From: Candidatus Poribacteria bacterium
GTDB lineage: Bacteria; Poribacteria; WGA-4E; WGA-3G
Direction: 5' to 3'
Assembly: GCA_028820845.1 (NCBI GenBank)
Contig: JAPPII010000099.1
Location: 1-39,087 of the forward strand
DNA: 39,087 nucleotides
Shown: positions 1 through 7,585 of the stretch, piece after piece
Numbering within the stretch: the stretch's first letter is position 1
Layout: the number at the start of each line of letters is the position of its first letter
Program-made: the position numbers and the translations under genes
The notes under the pieces: model-generated
What the model saw: the letters and a program-made list of their open reading frames with translations, nothing else
Told to the model about the DNA's origin: nothing
Databases searched by the model: none

Positions 1-14
1 TTGCCCATCTACAT

Positions 15-34
15 CCCCAAGCTAAAGCATGGGG
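15..34. repeat. Hairpin at the window edge, possibly an IS200/IS605-like end
   Basis: An 8-bp stem with one A-A mismatch (15-22 with 27-34) closes a TAAA loop and is followed by TCTTGACGGG. Terminal hairpins of this kind, with a GGGG-type 3' arm, occur at right ends of IS200/IS605 (tnpB) elements. The rest of any element would lie outside the window, so this is only a suggestion. Confidence 0.25.
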
Positions 35-148
35 TCTTGACGGGAAGATTGATAACAGACTTCAACAGGACAATCAAACCTAAACGTCAAAGATAGAAAA
101 ATATTCAACTTTACTGCTGACAGCCGCCCGCTGCCCACTGATAACTAT

Positions 149-177
149 TTGACGCATTTCTTGCTGTGTGCTAAACT
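149..177 (+). promoter_or_regulatory. Predicted sigma70 promoter of the first LamG gene
   Basis: TTGACG (149-154) and TAAACT (172-177) are separated by exactly 17 bases. The site ends 28 bases before the LamG start at 206, leaving room for a short leader that carries the strong Shine-Dalgarno GGGAGGAGAGG at about 190-200. It also implies that reading frame 149-205 is not translated. Confidence 0.5.
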
Positions 178-205
178 TGTATATCATCAAGGGAGGAGAG
201 GTATA

Positions 206-949
206 ATGAAACAGATATTTTGGATCGCTATTATTACCGGCTTGTGCATAGTAACTGTTCCTCTTTCTGCGGATCTGTTAGATGATGCCGTTGGCATCTG
301 GCTCTTCGATGAAGGTAAAGGCGGTGTCACTGCGGATACGTCGGGCAACGGGAACGATGGGGCAATTACGGGCGCGAAATGGGCAGAGGGCAAATTCGGC
401 GGTGCCTTGGAATTTGAACCGCCGCATGTTGTGACTGTTGAACCCTCTGATAGTCTCAATTTCAAAGATCAGATGACGATTGCAACGTGGGTCTATATGA
501 ACAAAGGGGTCTCCGATACCGCTATTAGACGCAACGGTTCTTACCTATTGGAGGTCCAATCACTAACTGAACGAGTGCCAGGCGGTTATGTTTTTGGTAT
601 CTGGTCGGGAGGCGGTTTTACCGGCGGGGTGTGGGGAACATCTGTTATTGAACCTGAACAGTGGTATCACATCGTTGGACTCTACGATGGAAACGAGATG
701 AAACTCTATGTAGACGGCACGCTTGAATCTGCTGTTAAACAAGGCGGGGACGTAGATCAGGCGGGTGAACTACTTTTCGGTACTTTCGGTGGCGAGAAAT
801 TCCTCGGTAGACTGGACGAAGTTATCTTCTTTAACCGCGGCATTACAGACGCAGAAGTTACAGAACTGATGAAAGGTGTGGAGGCAGTTCTACCCGTTTC
901 ACCCAACGGTTTACTCACAACAACCTGGGGACAACTCAAGAACCGCTGA
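206..949 (+). CDS. Secreted LamG (concanavalin-like) domain protein
   Basis: A 247-residue protein with an N-terminal signal peptide (MKQIFWIAIITG followed by hydrophobic residues to about residue 22). A single LamG/concanavalin A-like jelly roll follows: it opens with GIWLFDEGKGG and DTSGNGNDG, and contains DSLNFKDQMTIATWVY, WYHIVGLYDGNEMKLYVDG and LGRLDEVIFFNRGITDAEV. Such domains bind carbohydrate or protein ligands outside the cytoplasm; no catalytic motif is visible. I chose the ATG at 206 because GGGAGGAGAGG sits just upstream; a longer frame from 149 would place residues before the signal peptide and overlap the promoter. The C-terminus LLTTTWGQLKNR resembles the ends of the LamG proteins at 4597-5355 and 6450-7241. 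The ligand is unknown. Confidence 0.88.
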   Translation: MKQIFWIAIITGLCIVTVPLSADLLDDAVGIWLFDEGKGGVTADTSGNGNDGAITGAKWAEGKFGGALEFEPPHVVTVEPSDSLNFKDQMTIATWVYMNKGVSDTAIRRNGSYLLEVQSLTERVPGGYVFGIWSGGGFTGGVWGTSVIEPEQWYHIVGLYDGNEMKLYVDGTLESAVKQGGDVDQAGELLFGTFGGEKFLGRLDEVIFFNRGITDAEVTELMKGVEAVLPVSPNGLLTTTWGQLKNR

Positions 950-998
950 AGTTTGACGCATAGAGTACGCTCTCCACTTTCAAAGGGGTAACACAACC

Positions 999-1853
999 AT
1001 GACGCAATGGCAACCAACCGCTTCACAAAAAGCACAGTACGAGACTGAAGGCTATTTTATCGAACGCAATGTTATCTCAGAAGACTTGGCAACACAACTC
1101 CGTGGTGTCATTCGCAACGTTCTTATGCTACCCAACGCTGGCGAGTTCGCCGATTACGATCCCATGGATCCGATGCAGGACTCACCAGAAGGACGTATCG
1201 CACGCTTTCGGAAACTCGCTAACTTTTGTGTCGAATCACCACTGATATGGCACAACATTCATACCGGGCCCACAGTACTCAACATCGCACGCTATTTTCT
1301 TGGCGATAACATCATTGTGAAGTTCAACAGCTGCTTTTTGAAACCGGCGCACACAGGTGCAGCAACGCCGTGGCACCAAGACAATGGACTCTGGCGCGAT
1401 GGCGATACGGAGTCTTTCAATATCTGGATACCCCTTGAACCCGCAACTCGGGAAAATGGATGCATGCAGTTCATTCCGGGTAGCCACAAAACTGAGGTTG
1501 TTGAACACGTCTTATATGCCGATAGCATTCATGGCGAAATTCCGCGCAAAGTCGTTCCGGGAATGATTAAAAAACACGGCGTACATCATATTGCGTTGGA
1601 TACTGGAGATGCCGTCATTTGGCACAGTAGTATGTGGCATTACAGCCCACCGAATCCGAGTGAGAAGAGCCGTATTGCGATTGCTGGTGTCCTGACAAAT
1701 CCAGAGATCACCAAGAAAAACAAACGCCACTTTCCTAACGCCAAATGGGCGATGAAAAACGGTGAAATCTGCACACAATTTCCACCGGAACCCATTCCGA
1801 AGTGGATCGAAACTAACGCACCTTTTCAACCGTTTCCACCCGCTAAGGACTAA
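999..1853 (+). CDS. Phytanoyl-CoA dioxygenase (PhyH) family oxygenase
   Basis: 284 residues, typical length for a bacterial PhyH-family Fe(II)/2-oxoglutarate dioxygenase. The HxD of the facial triad is H126-Q-D128 in TPWHQDNGLW. The distal His is H214 in MWHYSPPNPSEKSR, and R225 is the likely 2-oxoglutarate ligand. FIPGSHK at 158-164 is a further family signature. The protein has no signal peptide and should be cytoplasmic. An AAAGGGG Shine-Dalgarno precedes the ATG. The gene follows the LamG gene by 49 bases and precedes the selenoprotein gene by 48. The substrate cannot be read from sequence; members of this family hydroxylate very diverse small molecules. Unlike the PhyH-like pair at 26011 and 26954, all expected metal ligands are present. 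Confidence 0.9.
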   Translation: MTQWQPTASQKAQYETEGYFIERNVISEDLATQLRGVIRNVLMLPNAGEFADYDPMDPMQDSPEGRIARFRKLANFCVESPLIWHNIHTGPTVLNIARYFLGDNIIVKFNSCFLKPAHTGAATPWHQDNGLWRDGDTESFNIWIPLEPATRENGCMQFIPGSHKTEVVEHVLYADSIHGEIPRKVVPGMIKKHGVHHIALDTGDAVIWHSSMWHYSPPNPSEKSRIAIAGVLTNPEITKKNKRHFPNAKWAMKNGEICTQFPPEPIPKWIETNAPFQPFPPAKD

Positions 1854-1901
1854 TACGATGGCATCGAAGAAACCGAATATCGTCTGAAGGAGACGTGAAA
1901 C

Positions 1902-2546
1902 ATGAAATCCAAAGCGATAAGAACTCATCTCATAAATCCGAAACGATATATCCCGTTCCTGAGTACCGGCAATTCAGTTGGTTTCTTAGTCATAGTGGCG
2001 GTCATTTCCTTATGTCTCGCTTGCGACAACGCCGAACGGACGACACAAATTATAACCGCACCAGAGGAGGCAGCTGAGCAGCTTCCTCAGGGCGAAGGAT
2101 TGGATATCGGTGCATTGGCACCTGATTTTTCGTTGCCAGATAGCAAAGGAAAGACCCACAATTTCTCGCAATATCGCGGACAGAATCTCGTCATTGTCTT
2201 CTACCGCACTGGCACCTGAGCCAATTGTCGTGCGCAGCTCGGTGAGTTGCAAGAAGGCTACGAAGACATCCAAGCCGAAGGCGCGGCACTCATAGCAATC
2301 AGTGCCGACCCACTAACGCTTGTTGACTCAACACGAAAGACTCTTAAAATCACGTATCCGCTGCTCGTGGATACAGACAAAGTGACAATTACCGCTTATA
2401 ATGTTATTGATCCAAGCGACCCGGATATTGCGCGTGCAGCGACTTACATTGTTAATCAGGAGGGTCGGATCGCATCGAAATTTTTGGATGCTGTTGGAAA
2501 TCGCACGGGTCCTGACCATATTCTCGCAGAACTAAACGAATTATAA
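1902..2546 (+). CDS. Selenocysteine-containing peroxiredoxin-like (AhpC/TSA) lipoprotein, in-frame TGA at 2217-2219
   Basis: Reading the TGA at 2217-2219 as selenocysteine gives one 214-residue protein. Residues 1-41 form a long lipoprotein signal ending in the lipobox LCLAC (Cys41). The AhpC/TSA thioredoxin fold follows: IGALAPDFSLPDSKGKTHNF, then VIVFYRTGT-U106-ANC109-RAQL, ISADPLTL, YPLLVDTDK and ATYIVNQEGRIASKF. U106 sits where relatives have the peroxidatic Cys (FYRxxWCPxCR pattern), giving a UxxC redox motif. The halves on either side of the TGA are in the same frame with no gap in the fold. A SECIS-like hairpin lies at 2234-2250. The ATG is preceded by AAGGAGA. Conventional gene callers would report a 105-residue stub and a 99-residue fragment. 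A nonsense mutation is the alternative, but the preserved fold downstream and the hairpin argue against it. It probably reduces peroxides or disulfides in the periplasm. Confidence 0.87.
2234..2250 (+). promoter_or_regulatory. Bacterial SECIS-like hairpin
   Basis: GCAGCTC (2234-2240) pairs fully with GAGTTGC (2244-2250), including one G-U pair, around the loop GGT (2241-2243). The apical loop begins 21 bases after the TGA and opens with G. Both fit the known bacterial SECIS pattern: a hairpin immediately downstream of UGA, a short apical loop with an early guanosine, and roughly 16-37 bases of spacing. It lies inside the coding region, as bacterial SECIS elements do, and would be bound by SelB. 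Confidence 0.75.
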
Positions 2547-2569
2547 ATTGCAAAAGGAGCCTATTTGCT

Positions 2570-3382
2570 ATGATTGATGTCTGCTTTTTTGCTGACGAAG
2601 TTTCTAAAACCGATTTTGAGGAAGCCATCAAGCTCGGCGTTGAAGCCGGTGCTAACACTGTTGAAGTCCGCGGCGGGGTTTGGGGTAAACATGTAACCGA
2701 AATCGACGATGACGATGTCCGCCGCGTTCAAGATGTACTCAGCACTTATAATGTCCGAGTTGCCAGTGTTGGGTCGCCTTTCGGGAAATGCGCCATCGAC
2801 GATCCCGAAGAGTATGATCAACACCGAAAGCACTTCGACCGGATGGTGACATTAGCACACGCCTTTGATACCGAAGTCATCCGTGGGTTTACGTTCTGGA
2901 ATCCGAACCGCCGCATTAAAGGGGCACCGCGTCCAGATATTAACGATTATATGGAGCGCATCGTCGAGAAACTCGCGCTTGTTGTTCCCGTAGCAGAGAG
3001 TGCTGACGTTACGCTCTGCTTTGAAAACGAAAGCGCGTGTCTCGCTGGAAGCTGCGAAGAGACACGGGCTGTCATCAACGCGCTCGGAAATAGCCGAGCC
3101 CTCACCTCTTGTTGGGACATTAACAACGGGTTACACTGCGGAGAAAATCCCTTGCCGGAAGGGTACGCCCATATCAAAGGATTGGTGCGGCATGTGCATG
3201 TAAAACCGAATACCGAGAAAAACCTTAATCCGATCGGCGACACGGAATTGACCTATGAGCAGATCCTGAAGACGTTAGCTGCTGACGGATTCACTGGTTC
3301 AGCAAGCATTGAACACTGGGGGCAACCCGAAGATATGTTGAAAGGTATACGGCAACTCCGCGCTGTCGTCGATGCAATGTAA
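2570..3382 (+). CDS. Sugar phosphate isomerase/epimerase-like TIM barrel
   Basis: A 270-residue xylose-isomerase-like (AP endonuclease 2) barrel. The divalent metal quartet can be traced: E152 in LCFENES, D183 in CWDINN, H210 in RHVHVKP and E248 in ASIEHWG. Family members interconvert or cleave sugars and related polyols; the precise substrate is not evident. There is no signal peptide, so it is cytoplasmic. AAAGGAG lies just upstream of the ATG, and the gene starts 23 bases after the selenoprotein gene, consistent with one transcript. A second protein of the same fold and nearly the same length is encoded at 30884-31693. Confidence 0.88.
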   Translation: MIDVCFFADEVSKTDFEEAIKLGVEAGANTVEVRGGVWGKHVTEIDDDDVRRVQDVLSTYNVRVASVGSPFGKCAIDDPEEYDQHRKHFDRMVTLAHAFDTEVIRGFTFWNPNRRIKGAPRPDINDYMERIVEKLALVVPVAESADVTLCFENESACLAGSCEETRAVINALGNSRALTSCWDINNGLHCGENPLPEGYAHIKGLVRHVHVKPNTEKNLNPIGDTELTYEQILKTLAADGFTGSASIEHWGQPEDMLKGIRQLRAVVDAM

Positions 3383-3408
3383 GTACCCACAAATATAGGA
3401 GGAAAGCG

Positions 3409-4395
3409 ATGCAACTGAAGCCAGATGCGCCACAATTGACTTGGCAGGGAAGCGTCTCCCTACAGAAAACTGAAGACTGGGTGATGCCATGGCGGACACC
3501 GCACCCGATGCACGTTCTATTCCCGGAACCGCTCCTTGAACGCTCAGCAATGCCCGCAGGGGTTCGTATCAGCTTCCAGAGCAATACCACACGGGTTTCG
3601 GGCAATATTATGCCACAAAATGAAAGTGGTATACTTGACCTCTGTTGTGACGGTGAAGTCGTAGCGTCGCTTGACCTAACACAGAAAGACAGCTTCAGCT
3701 TTGAAGGCTTGTCCAATGGGAAAAAACTGATTGAATTATGGCTGCCACAATTCGGACAGTTTCAACTCCGCAGCTTGGAGATAGATGATGGAGCAACCTT
3801 GCAGGCGTTTACTGATACGCGACCTCGGTGGATAACTTATGGCAGCTCCATCACGCAGTGTCGGACAGCAGCATCACCCACACAGACGTGGCCAGCGATT
3901 GTTGCACGTGAAAGTGGTTTGAATTTAACCTGTCTCGGTTACGGCGGGCAGTGCCATCTCGATGCAATGGTGGCGCGAATGATTCGTGATTTACCTGCTG
4001 ATTATATCTCAATGTGTCTGGGTATCAACATTCAAGGTGCGTCCAGTTTGGGACCGCGGGCGTTCCGTCCTGCGATTATCGGTGCGGTTCAAATTGTCCG
4101 TGAGAAGCACCCAGATATACCACTCGTCCTGATGTCCCCTATCTGCTCGCCACCGCGGGAGGCAACACCGAACGCCGTAGGATTCCATCTGAAAGGGATG
4201 CGTGAAGAGGTACAAGCGGCTGCCGAAGCTCTCCAAGCACACGGGGATAAGCACATCTATTACGTTGATGGGTTAAGTGTATTCGGGGCGGACTACGTTC
4301 ATCTGCTTCCAGATGACCTACATCCCGATGCGGAAGGCTACCGAGTTATGGGTAAGAATTTCGTAACCGAAGTTGCCAGCAAATTCTTCGCATAA
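3409..4395 (+). CDS. SGNH/GDSL-type hydrolase with N-terminal beta-sandwich
   Basis: 328 residues. Residues 1 to about 135 look like a beta-rich jelly-roll domain, and the SGNH hydrolase domain follows. Block I is ITYGSSIT with the likely nucleophile S147, block II is LGYGGQCHL (G179/G180), block III is LGINI with N207, and block V is PDDLHPDAEGY with D302 and H305. The two-domain layout resembles carbohydrate esterase family 2-like deacetylases, which would suit removal of acetyl groups from sugars, but this is inference. No signal peptide is seen, so it may act on imported oligosaccharides. GGAGGAAAGCG precedes the ATG. It is the last gene of the plus-strand cluster before the hairpins at 4452-4533. 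Confidence 0.85.
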   Translation: MQLKPDAPQLTWQGSVSLQKTEDWVMPWRTPHPMHVLFPEPLLERSAMPAGVRISFQSNTTRVSGNIMPQNESGILDLCCDGEVVASLDLTQKDSFSFEGLSNGKKLIELWLPQFGQFQLRSLEIDDGATLQAFTDTRPRWITYGSSITQCRTAASPTQTWPAIVARESGLNLTCLGYGGQCHLDAMVARMIRDLPADYISMCLGINIQGASSLGPRAFRPAIIGAVQIVREKHPDIPLVLMSPICSPPREATPNAVGFHLKGMREEVQAAAEALQAHGDKHIYYVDGLSVFGADYVHLLPDDLHPDAEGYRVMGKNFVTEVASKFFA

Positions 4396-4451
4396 ATTCA
4401 TTAGAGTTGGTGAGGTTAGGAAATCCTTAGATCCCGGACGTTAATAAGTGT

Positions 4452-4475
4452 AGGCGCGCTGTGTAAAGCGCGCCT
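4452..4475. repeat. GC-rich palindrome in convergent intergenic region
   Basis: AGGCGCGCT (4452-4460) pairs perfectly with AGCGCGCCT (4467-4475) around GTGTAA. No T-run follows, so it is not a classical intrinsic terminator, though it lies between convergent genes and could end both transcripts. The leading GTAGGCGCG (4450-4458) recurs at 33690-33698, which suggests a dispersed repeat. Confidence 0.6.
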
Positions 4476-4512
4476 TATAGTAGATATTAGAATTAATTGG
4501 ACACTCTGCACC

Positions 4513-4533
4513 GGTGCGGTTACAAACCGCACC
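4513..4533. repeat. Second palindrome (GGTGCGGTT / AACCGCACC)
   Basis: A perfect 9-bp stem (4513-4521 with 4525-4533) with an ACA loop sits 37 bases after the previous palindrome. With its neighbour it forms a pair of hairpins filling the 201-base gap between the SGNH gene and the minus-strand LamG gene. REP-like repeat or terminator function are both possible. Confidence 0.6.
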
Positions 4534-4596
4534 TACCGGGCCTGGGACGAAAGTGTATATTTATTTTTAGGATCTACCATAAAATATAGATGCCAC

Positions 4597-5355
4597 TTAT
4601 TGGGCTTTCAGTCTTGCCCATGTAGTCGCCATTTTCCCTTTTGCGGAAACCTCCAAAGCGACCTCCCACCCCTCTTCAGCCAAGAGTTGAATGTCCTCTT
4701 CTTCTAATGCCACACCCTTTTTAGTGACAAAAACTTCATCCAATCCGCCGATGAGGTTTTCGCTGCCCCAGCCACCGAACTTCAGAATAGCAGGGCTATC
4801 CATAGTCGCGCCGACGTTCCGTTCTGTCTCTTTTTCGCCATTCACATACAAGGAAATAACACCTTTTCTGCGAACAGCGACGGTATGATGCCAACCGTTT
4901 CCAACAATATCGGTTTTACCGTCGTCAATATGCTGTCCGCCACCCTCAAAAATAAAAAAGCCGGTGTCCCTATCAATGCTTGAACTCATTGCCCAGAAAC
5001 CGGCACCACCGTTCCGTTTGATGACGACATACGCGTCTTTATTCTCCGAGTTCATCCAACACCCGACGGTAAAGTCGTCATCCTCAAAGTTGAAAAGGTC
5101 GTTATGTTCAATAACGACGTATTTCGGGCTTCCATCGAATTCCAAGGCTTTGCCGAACTGTCCATCTATCCACTTGGGCCCGTCAAACTCTCCATCGTTT
5201 CCATTATCGGTGAGGTCTTTAACGACCTGTCCTTTACCTTCATCAAAGAGCCACACACCAGCAAAATCGTCAAGATTAATTTCAGCGTTACCGAACGAGA
5301 CAACTATAAGACTCATACAAATACTGCACAACATCAAATACTTGACAGATCTCAT
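4597..5355 (-). CDS. Secreted LamG domain protein
   Basis: 252 residues with a signal peptide ending near FGNAEINLDD, then one LamG domain: FAGVWLFDEGKGQVV, LTDNGNDGEFDGPKW, DDFTVGCWMNSENK, WHHTVAVRRKGVISLYVNG and IGGLDEVFVTKKGVALEE. It is a clear paralogue of the protein at 206-949. The C-terminus KMATTWARLKAQ matches the tail shared by all three LamG proteins here. AGGGGGA lies before the ATG and overlaps the end of the upstream dehydrogenase gene, whose stop is only 2 bases away, so translation is probably coupled. Likely role is ligand binding at the cell surface or periplasm; no catalytic residues are recognised. Confidence 0.87.
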   Translation of the reverse strand: MRSVKYLMLCSICMSLIVVSFGNAEINLDDFAGVWLFDEGKGQVVKDLTDNGNDGEFDGPKWIDGQFGKALEFDGSPKYVVIEHNDLFNFEDDDFTVGCWMNSENKDAYVVIKRNGGAGFWAMSSSIDRDTGFFIFEGGGQHIDDGKTDIVGNGWHHTVAVRRKGVISLYVNGEKETERNVGATMDSPAILKFGGWGSENLIGGLDEVFVTKKGVALEEEDIQLLAEEGWEVALEVSAKGKMATTWARLKAQ

Positions 5356-5357
5356 TT

Positions 5358-6413
5358 TTATCCCCCTATCTTTATGACCCCTCCTGTCTCTGCAGAGGCA
5401 TAAATAGCGTCCGTTATTTTTTGAACGACAAGCGAATTCTCCAAATTTGTCAGAGGTTGCCGGTTTTCCCGGATAGCAGCAGCGAAATCAGACAACGGCG
5501 TGCTATGTAGTGATTCGGGTGCATCACCGGCTTCAGCGAGAGTTGTAGACTCCACACCCGCCTCTGTTGTTGTACGATTATAGATAACGTTTTCTGGCTC
5601 CTCATCACGCATGGTTAACTTCAGAGAACCTTCTGACCCGATCACTTCCCAATCTGCATGTGAGTGCATCGTCATGAATTCACCGCGTTCTACGCTCAGC
5701 ACAATGTCGTCTTCACACCGAATAAGGGCAGTATAGTGCGTTTCGGCATCGGAACCGGGGGCAATATGCGATTGGAATACTGACGGCACCGTCCATGTCT
5801 GTGCGAATACGCTTTGTGGTTTGAGCTGCCACCCCGTAAGACCGAGCAGATAGTCGAGGTCGTAACATCCCCAATTAACCAAGATACCACCACCGTTGAG
5901 AGCCTTAGTAAGTCGCCAGGCAGGTCTCGGTGTGTCGGGTTTCTCTCGGCATCCCATAATGGCGCGACAGTGGACAGTCCGAAGTGCTCCCAAACCACCT
6001 GTTGTGATCAGCTGCGTTGCGAGTCGAGCCGCTGGATTGAAGCGACTCCGCGAAGAGCAACATCCTGAGACCAAGTCTCCGCGCGCAGCGATGAGTTGTT
6101 CAACCTCAGCAGCATTCATTGCAATCGGTTTCTCAATCAGAACGTGCTTGCCTTTCTCGAACGCCCGCAAGGCTACTTTAGTCCGATACTGCGTCGGAAA
6201 TGCAAGAACAACCGCTTCAATTTCATCGTCATTAAGTAAATCATTACCGTCTTCATACACCTTGGACGGATTGAAGCGTTCAGCAGCTGCCCTATTCGCC
6301 TCAATCAAATCTGCCGCAGCGACCAACTCAATGTGTGATGCCTTAGATGCAATGCTCAGGTGTCTGCTTCCAATGACACCACACCCAATTACACCTACTT
6401 TTACGGGTTCCAT
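5358..6413 (-). CDS. Gfo/Idh/MocA family oxidoreductase
   Basis: 351 residues. The Rossmann domain opens with VKVGVIGCGVIGSRH (GxGxxG dinucleotide loop), and the catalytic EKP motif is present in HVLIEKPIAMNAAE. The C-terminal alpha/beta domain includes NWGCYDLDYLLGLTG, a region that usually carries the active-site Asp/His pair. Members use NAD(P) to oxidise or reduce sugars and cyclitols. I place the start at 6413 (protein MEPVKVGV...) because AAAGGAGA lies 8-10 bases before it; the longer frame from 6434 would have that ribosome site inside the coding region. It is the middle gene of a minus-strand operon between two LamG genes, 36 bases after one and 2 before the other. Confidence 0.9.
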   Translation of the reverse strand: MEPVKVGVIGCGVIGSRHLSIASKASHIELVAAADLIEANRAAAERFNPSKVYEDGNDLLNDDEIEAVVLAFPTQYRTKVALRAFEKGKHVLIEKPIAMNAAEVEQLIAARGDLVSGCCSSRSRFNPAARLATQLITTGGLGALRTVHCRAIMGCREKPDTPRPAWRLTKALNGGGILVNWGCYDLDYLLGLTGWQLKPQSVFAQTWTVPSVFQSHIAPGSDAETHYTALIRCEDDIVLSVERGEFMTMHSHADWEVIGSEGSLKLTMRDEEPENVIYNRTTTEAGVESTTLAEAGDAPESLHSTPLSDFAAAIRENRQPLTNLENSLVVQKITDAIYASAETGGVIKIGG

Positions 6414-6449
6414 CAATACATTCTCCTTTCTCAAACGATAGCGATCACC

Positions 6450-7241
6450 TTAAAACGCTGACTTGATTTGTCCCCAACGGGTTGCAAGTTTGCCTTGTGG
6501 TTGTACAGATAACAGATCCTTCGACTCAAAAATCTGCTTAACTTCATCTGCGGAGAGAGCTCTGTTGTAAATGAGTACCTCGTCAATGATGCCGACAAAA
6601 CCGCCATCACCTGCATGACCGATTTCAGTTTCCGAACCACCTGTAGCCATCGGACCGTTATAAGTCATATCTTTCTCCAACTCACCGTCAACATAGAGAA
6701 ACATCTCGTCATCCGCGACGACTCCGACCAGATGGTGCCAGGACCCTTTCGCGAATTTAGGCGCGCCAAAGCCGCCATCTCCTTGCCAACCGGGTTGAAC
6801 AATAAATTCCATCTCTTGCCCAGCATTTCTACCATCAAACCGCAATGCCCATCCGTTTACATCACGTTGTGCAACAATAGTCCCGCAACACCCAGCAACG
6901 ACGCCTTTCACAGGACTATCACTGTCCGGATTCACCCAAGCAACAACGCTCATCTCGTCCTCACCGGCAAACTCTAAAGAAGCAGTTCCCGGAATGTGAA
7001 CAGAATTCTCACCGTTAAATTCAAGGGCATCCCCGATCTTACCAGCAACCGCCTTTGGATTCCCCTCAAGTTCGCCATCGTTGTCACCTAAAAGGTCCCC
7101 AACAGTCCCACCCGCGATTGTATCTGCATCAAACGACCAATAACTTACCACACCGTCCAAGAGATCCTGTGCGTAAGTCAACGGAACTGCTATAAAAAAA
7201 GAAGCAGTAAACAAAATTAGAAACGATATTCTCAGCAACAT
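6450..7241 (-). CDS. Secreted LamG domain protein, first gene of the minus-strand operon
   Basis: 263 residues with a signal peptide (hydrophobic residues 1-20, likely cleavage near TYAQD). A LamG domain follows: GVVSYWSFDADTIAGG, GDALEFNGENSVHIPG, EMSVVAWVNPDSD, WHHLVGVVADDEMFLYVDG and VGIIDEVLIYNRALSADEV. The last is a typical end motif of the LamG/LamGL family. The C-terminus GKLATRWGQIKSAF resembles the tails of the other two LamG proteins. A CC pair (residues about 118-119) lies in a loop and might form a disulfide. It is cotranscribed with the Gfo/Idh gene 36 bases downstream. The ligand is unknown. Confidence 0.87.
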   Translation of the reverse strand: MLLRISFLILFTASFFIAVPLTYAQDLLDGVVSYWSFDADTIAGGTVGDLLGDNDGELEGNPKAVAGKIGDALEFNGENSVHIPGTASLEFAGEDEMSVVAWVNPDSDSPVKGVVAGCCGTIVAQRDVNGWALRFDGRNAGQEMEFIVQPGWQGDGGFGAPKFAKGSWHHLVGVVADDEMFLYVDGELEKDMTYNGPMATGGSETEIGHAGDGGFVGIIDEVLIYNRALSADEVKQIFESKDLLSVQPQGKLATRWGQIKSAF

Positions 7242-7585
7242 ATTATTTTATCCTCTATGTTCAGATTTAGATATTTCTGTCTCCACAAACCGAATTGCCC
7301 AGATTCGCGAGACCTTTTTGGACCTCATCCACTTATTATTATGCCACACGTTTAGGGCTACCGTCAATCCAATTCTCAAACCCTACTTTTCAGTTGACAC
7401 GAATTACGAAGTAGTGGTAGTATATAAGATAGAACAAAGCATATTAACTTCAGTTCACGGTTTTTTGGACAGGACAAAGCACTATCTAACACGAAGGGCG
7501 TTGCTTGCAAGCCCATCTCTAAGAAGTAAGGAGGTCGGCGTTCACTCCACACCTCAAGGCGTGGGTTTTAACGCTGTGAAACTTG
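7242..7585. other. 344-base gene-free region between divergent genes
   Basis: This stretch separates the minus-strand LamG operon from the plus-strand propeller gene. An overlapping frame at 7318-7758 runs through it but looks like neither a known protein nor real coding sequence. It holds a TTGACA at 7394-7399 with TATATAAG at 7421-7428 (spacing too long for a good promoter), a GCTTGCAAGC palindrome at 7503-7512, an AAGGAGG at about 7528-7534 not followed by a usable start, and the hairpin at 7546-7565. These last features may belong to a transposon relic. Confidence 0.5.
7385..7575 (+). mobile_element. Possible non-autonomous IS200/IS605-like relic
   Basis: About 190 bases with no coding capacity end in a hairpin, TCCACACC (7546-7553) with GGCGTGGG (7558-7565) around TCAA, with one mismatch and one wobble. 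TTTTAAC follows. The arrangement GCTTGCAAGCCC, a purine-rich stretch, then a terminal CCAC/GTGGG hairpin recalls right ends (and omega-RNA 3' parts) of IS200/IS605 tnpB elements. The length fits palindrome-associated miniature derivatives. No transposase or tnpB is present, and I could not compare copies, so this is tentative. Confidence 0.3.

Noticed and set aside
2247..2546. Separate 99-residue gene starting at TTG after the TGA
   Set aside because: It is the in-frame continuation of the peroxiredoxin fold and lacks its own ribosome site and active site; reading through TGA as selenocysteine explains it better.
7394..7428. Promoter TTGACA...TATATA ahead of the propeller gene
   Set aside because: The spacer is 21 bases, too long for a convincing sigma70 promoter.
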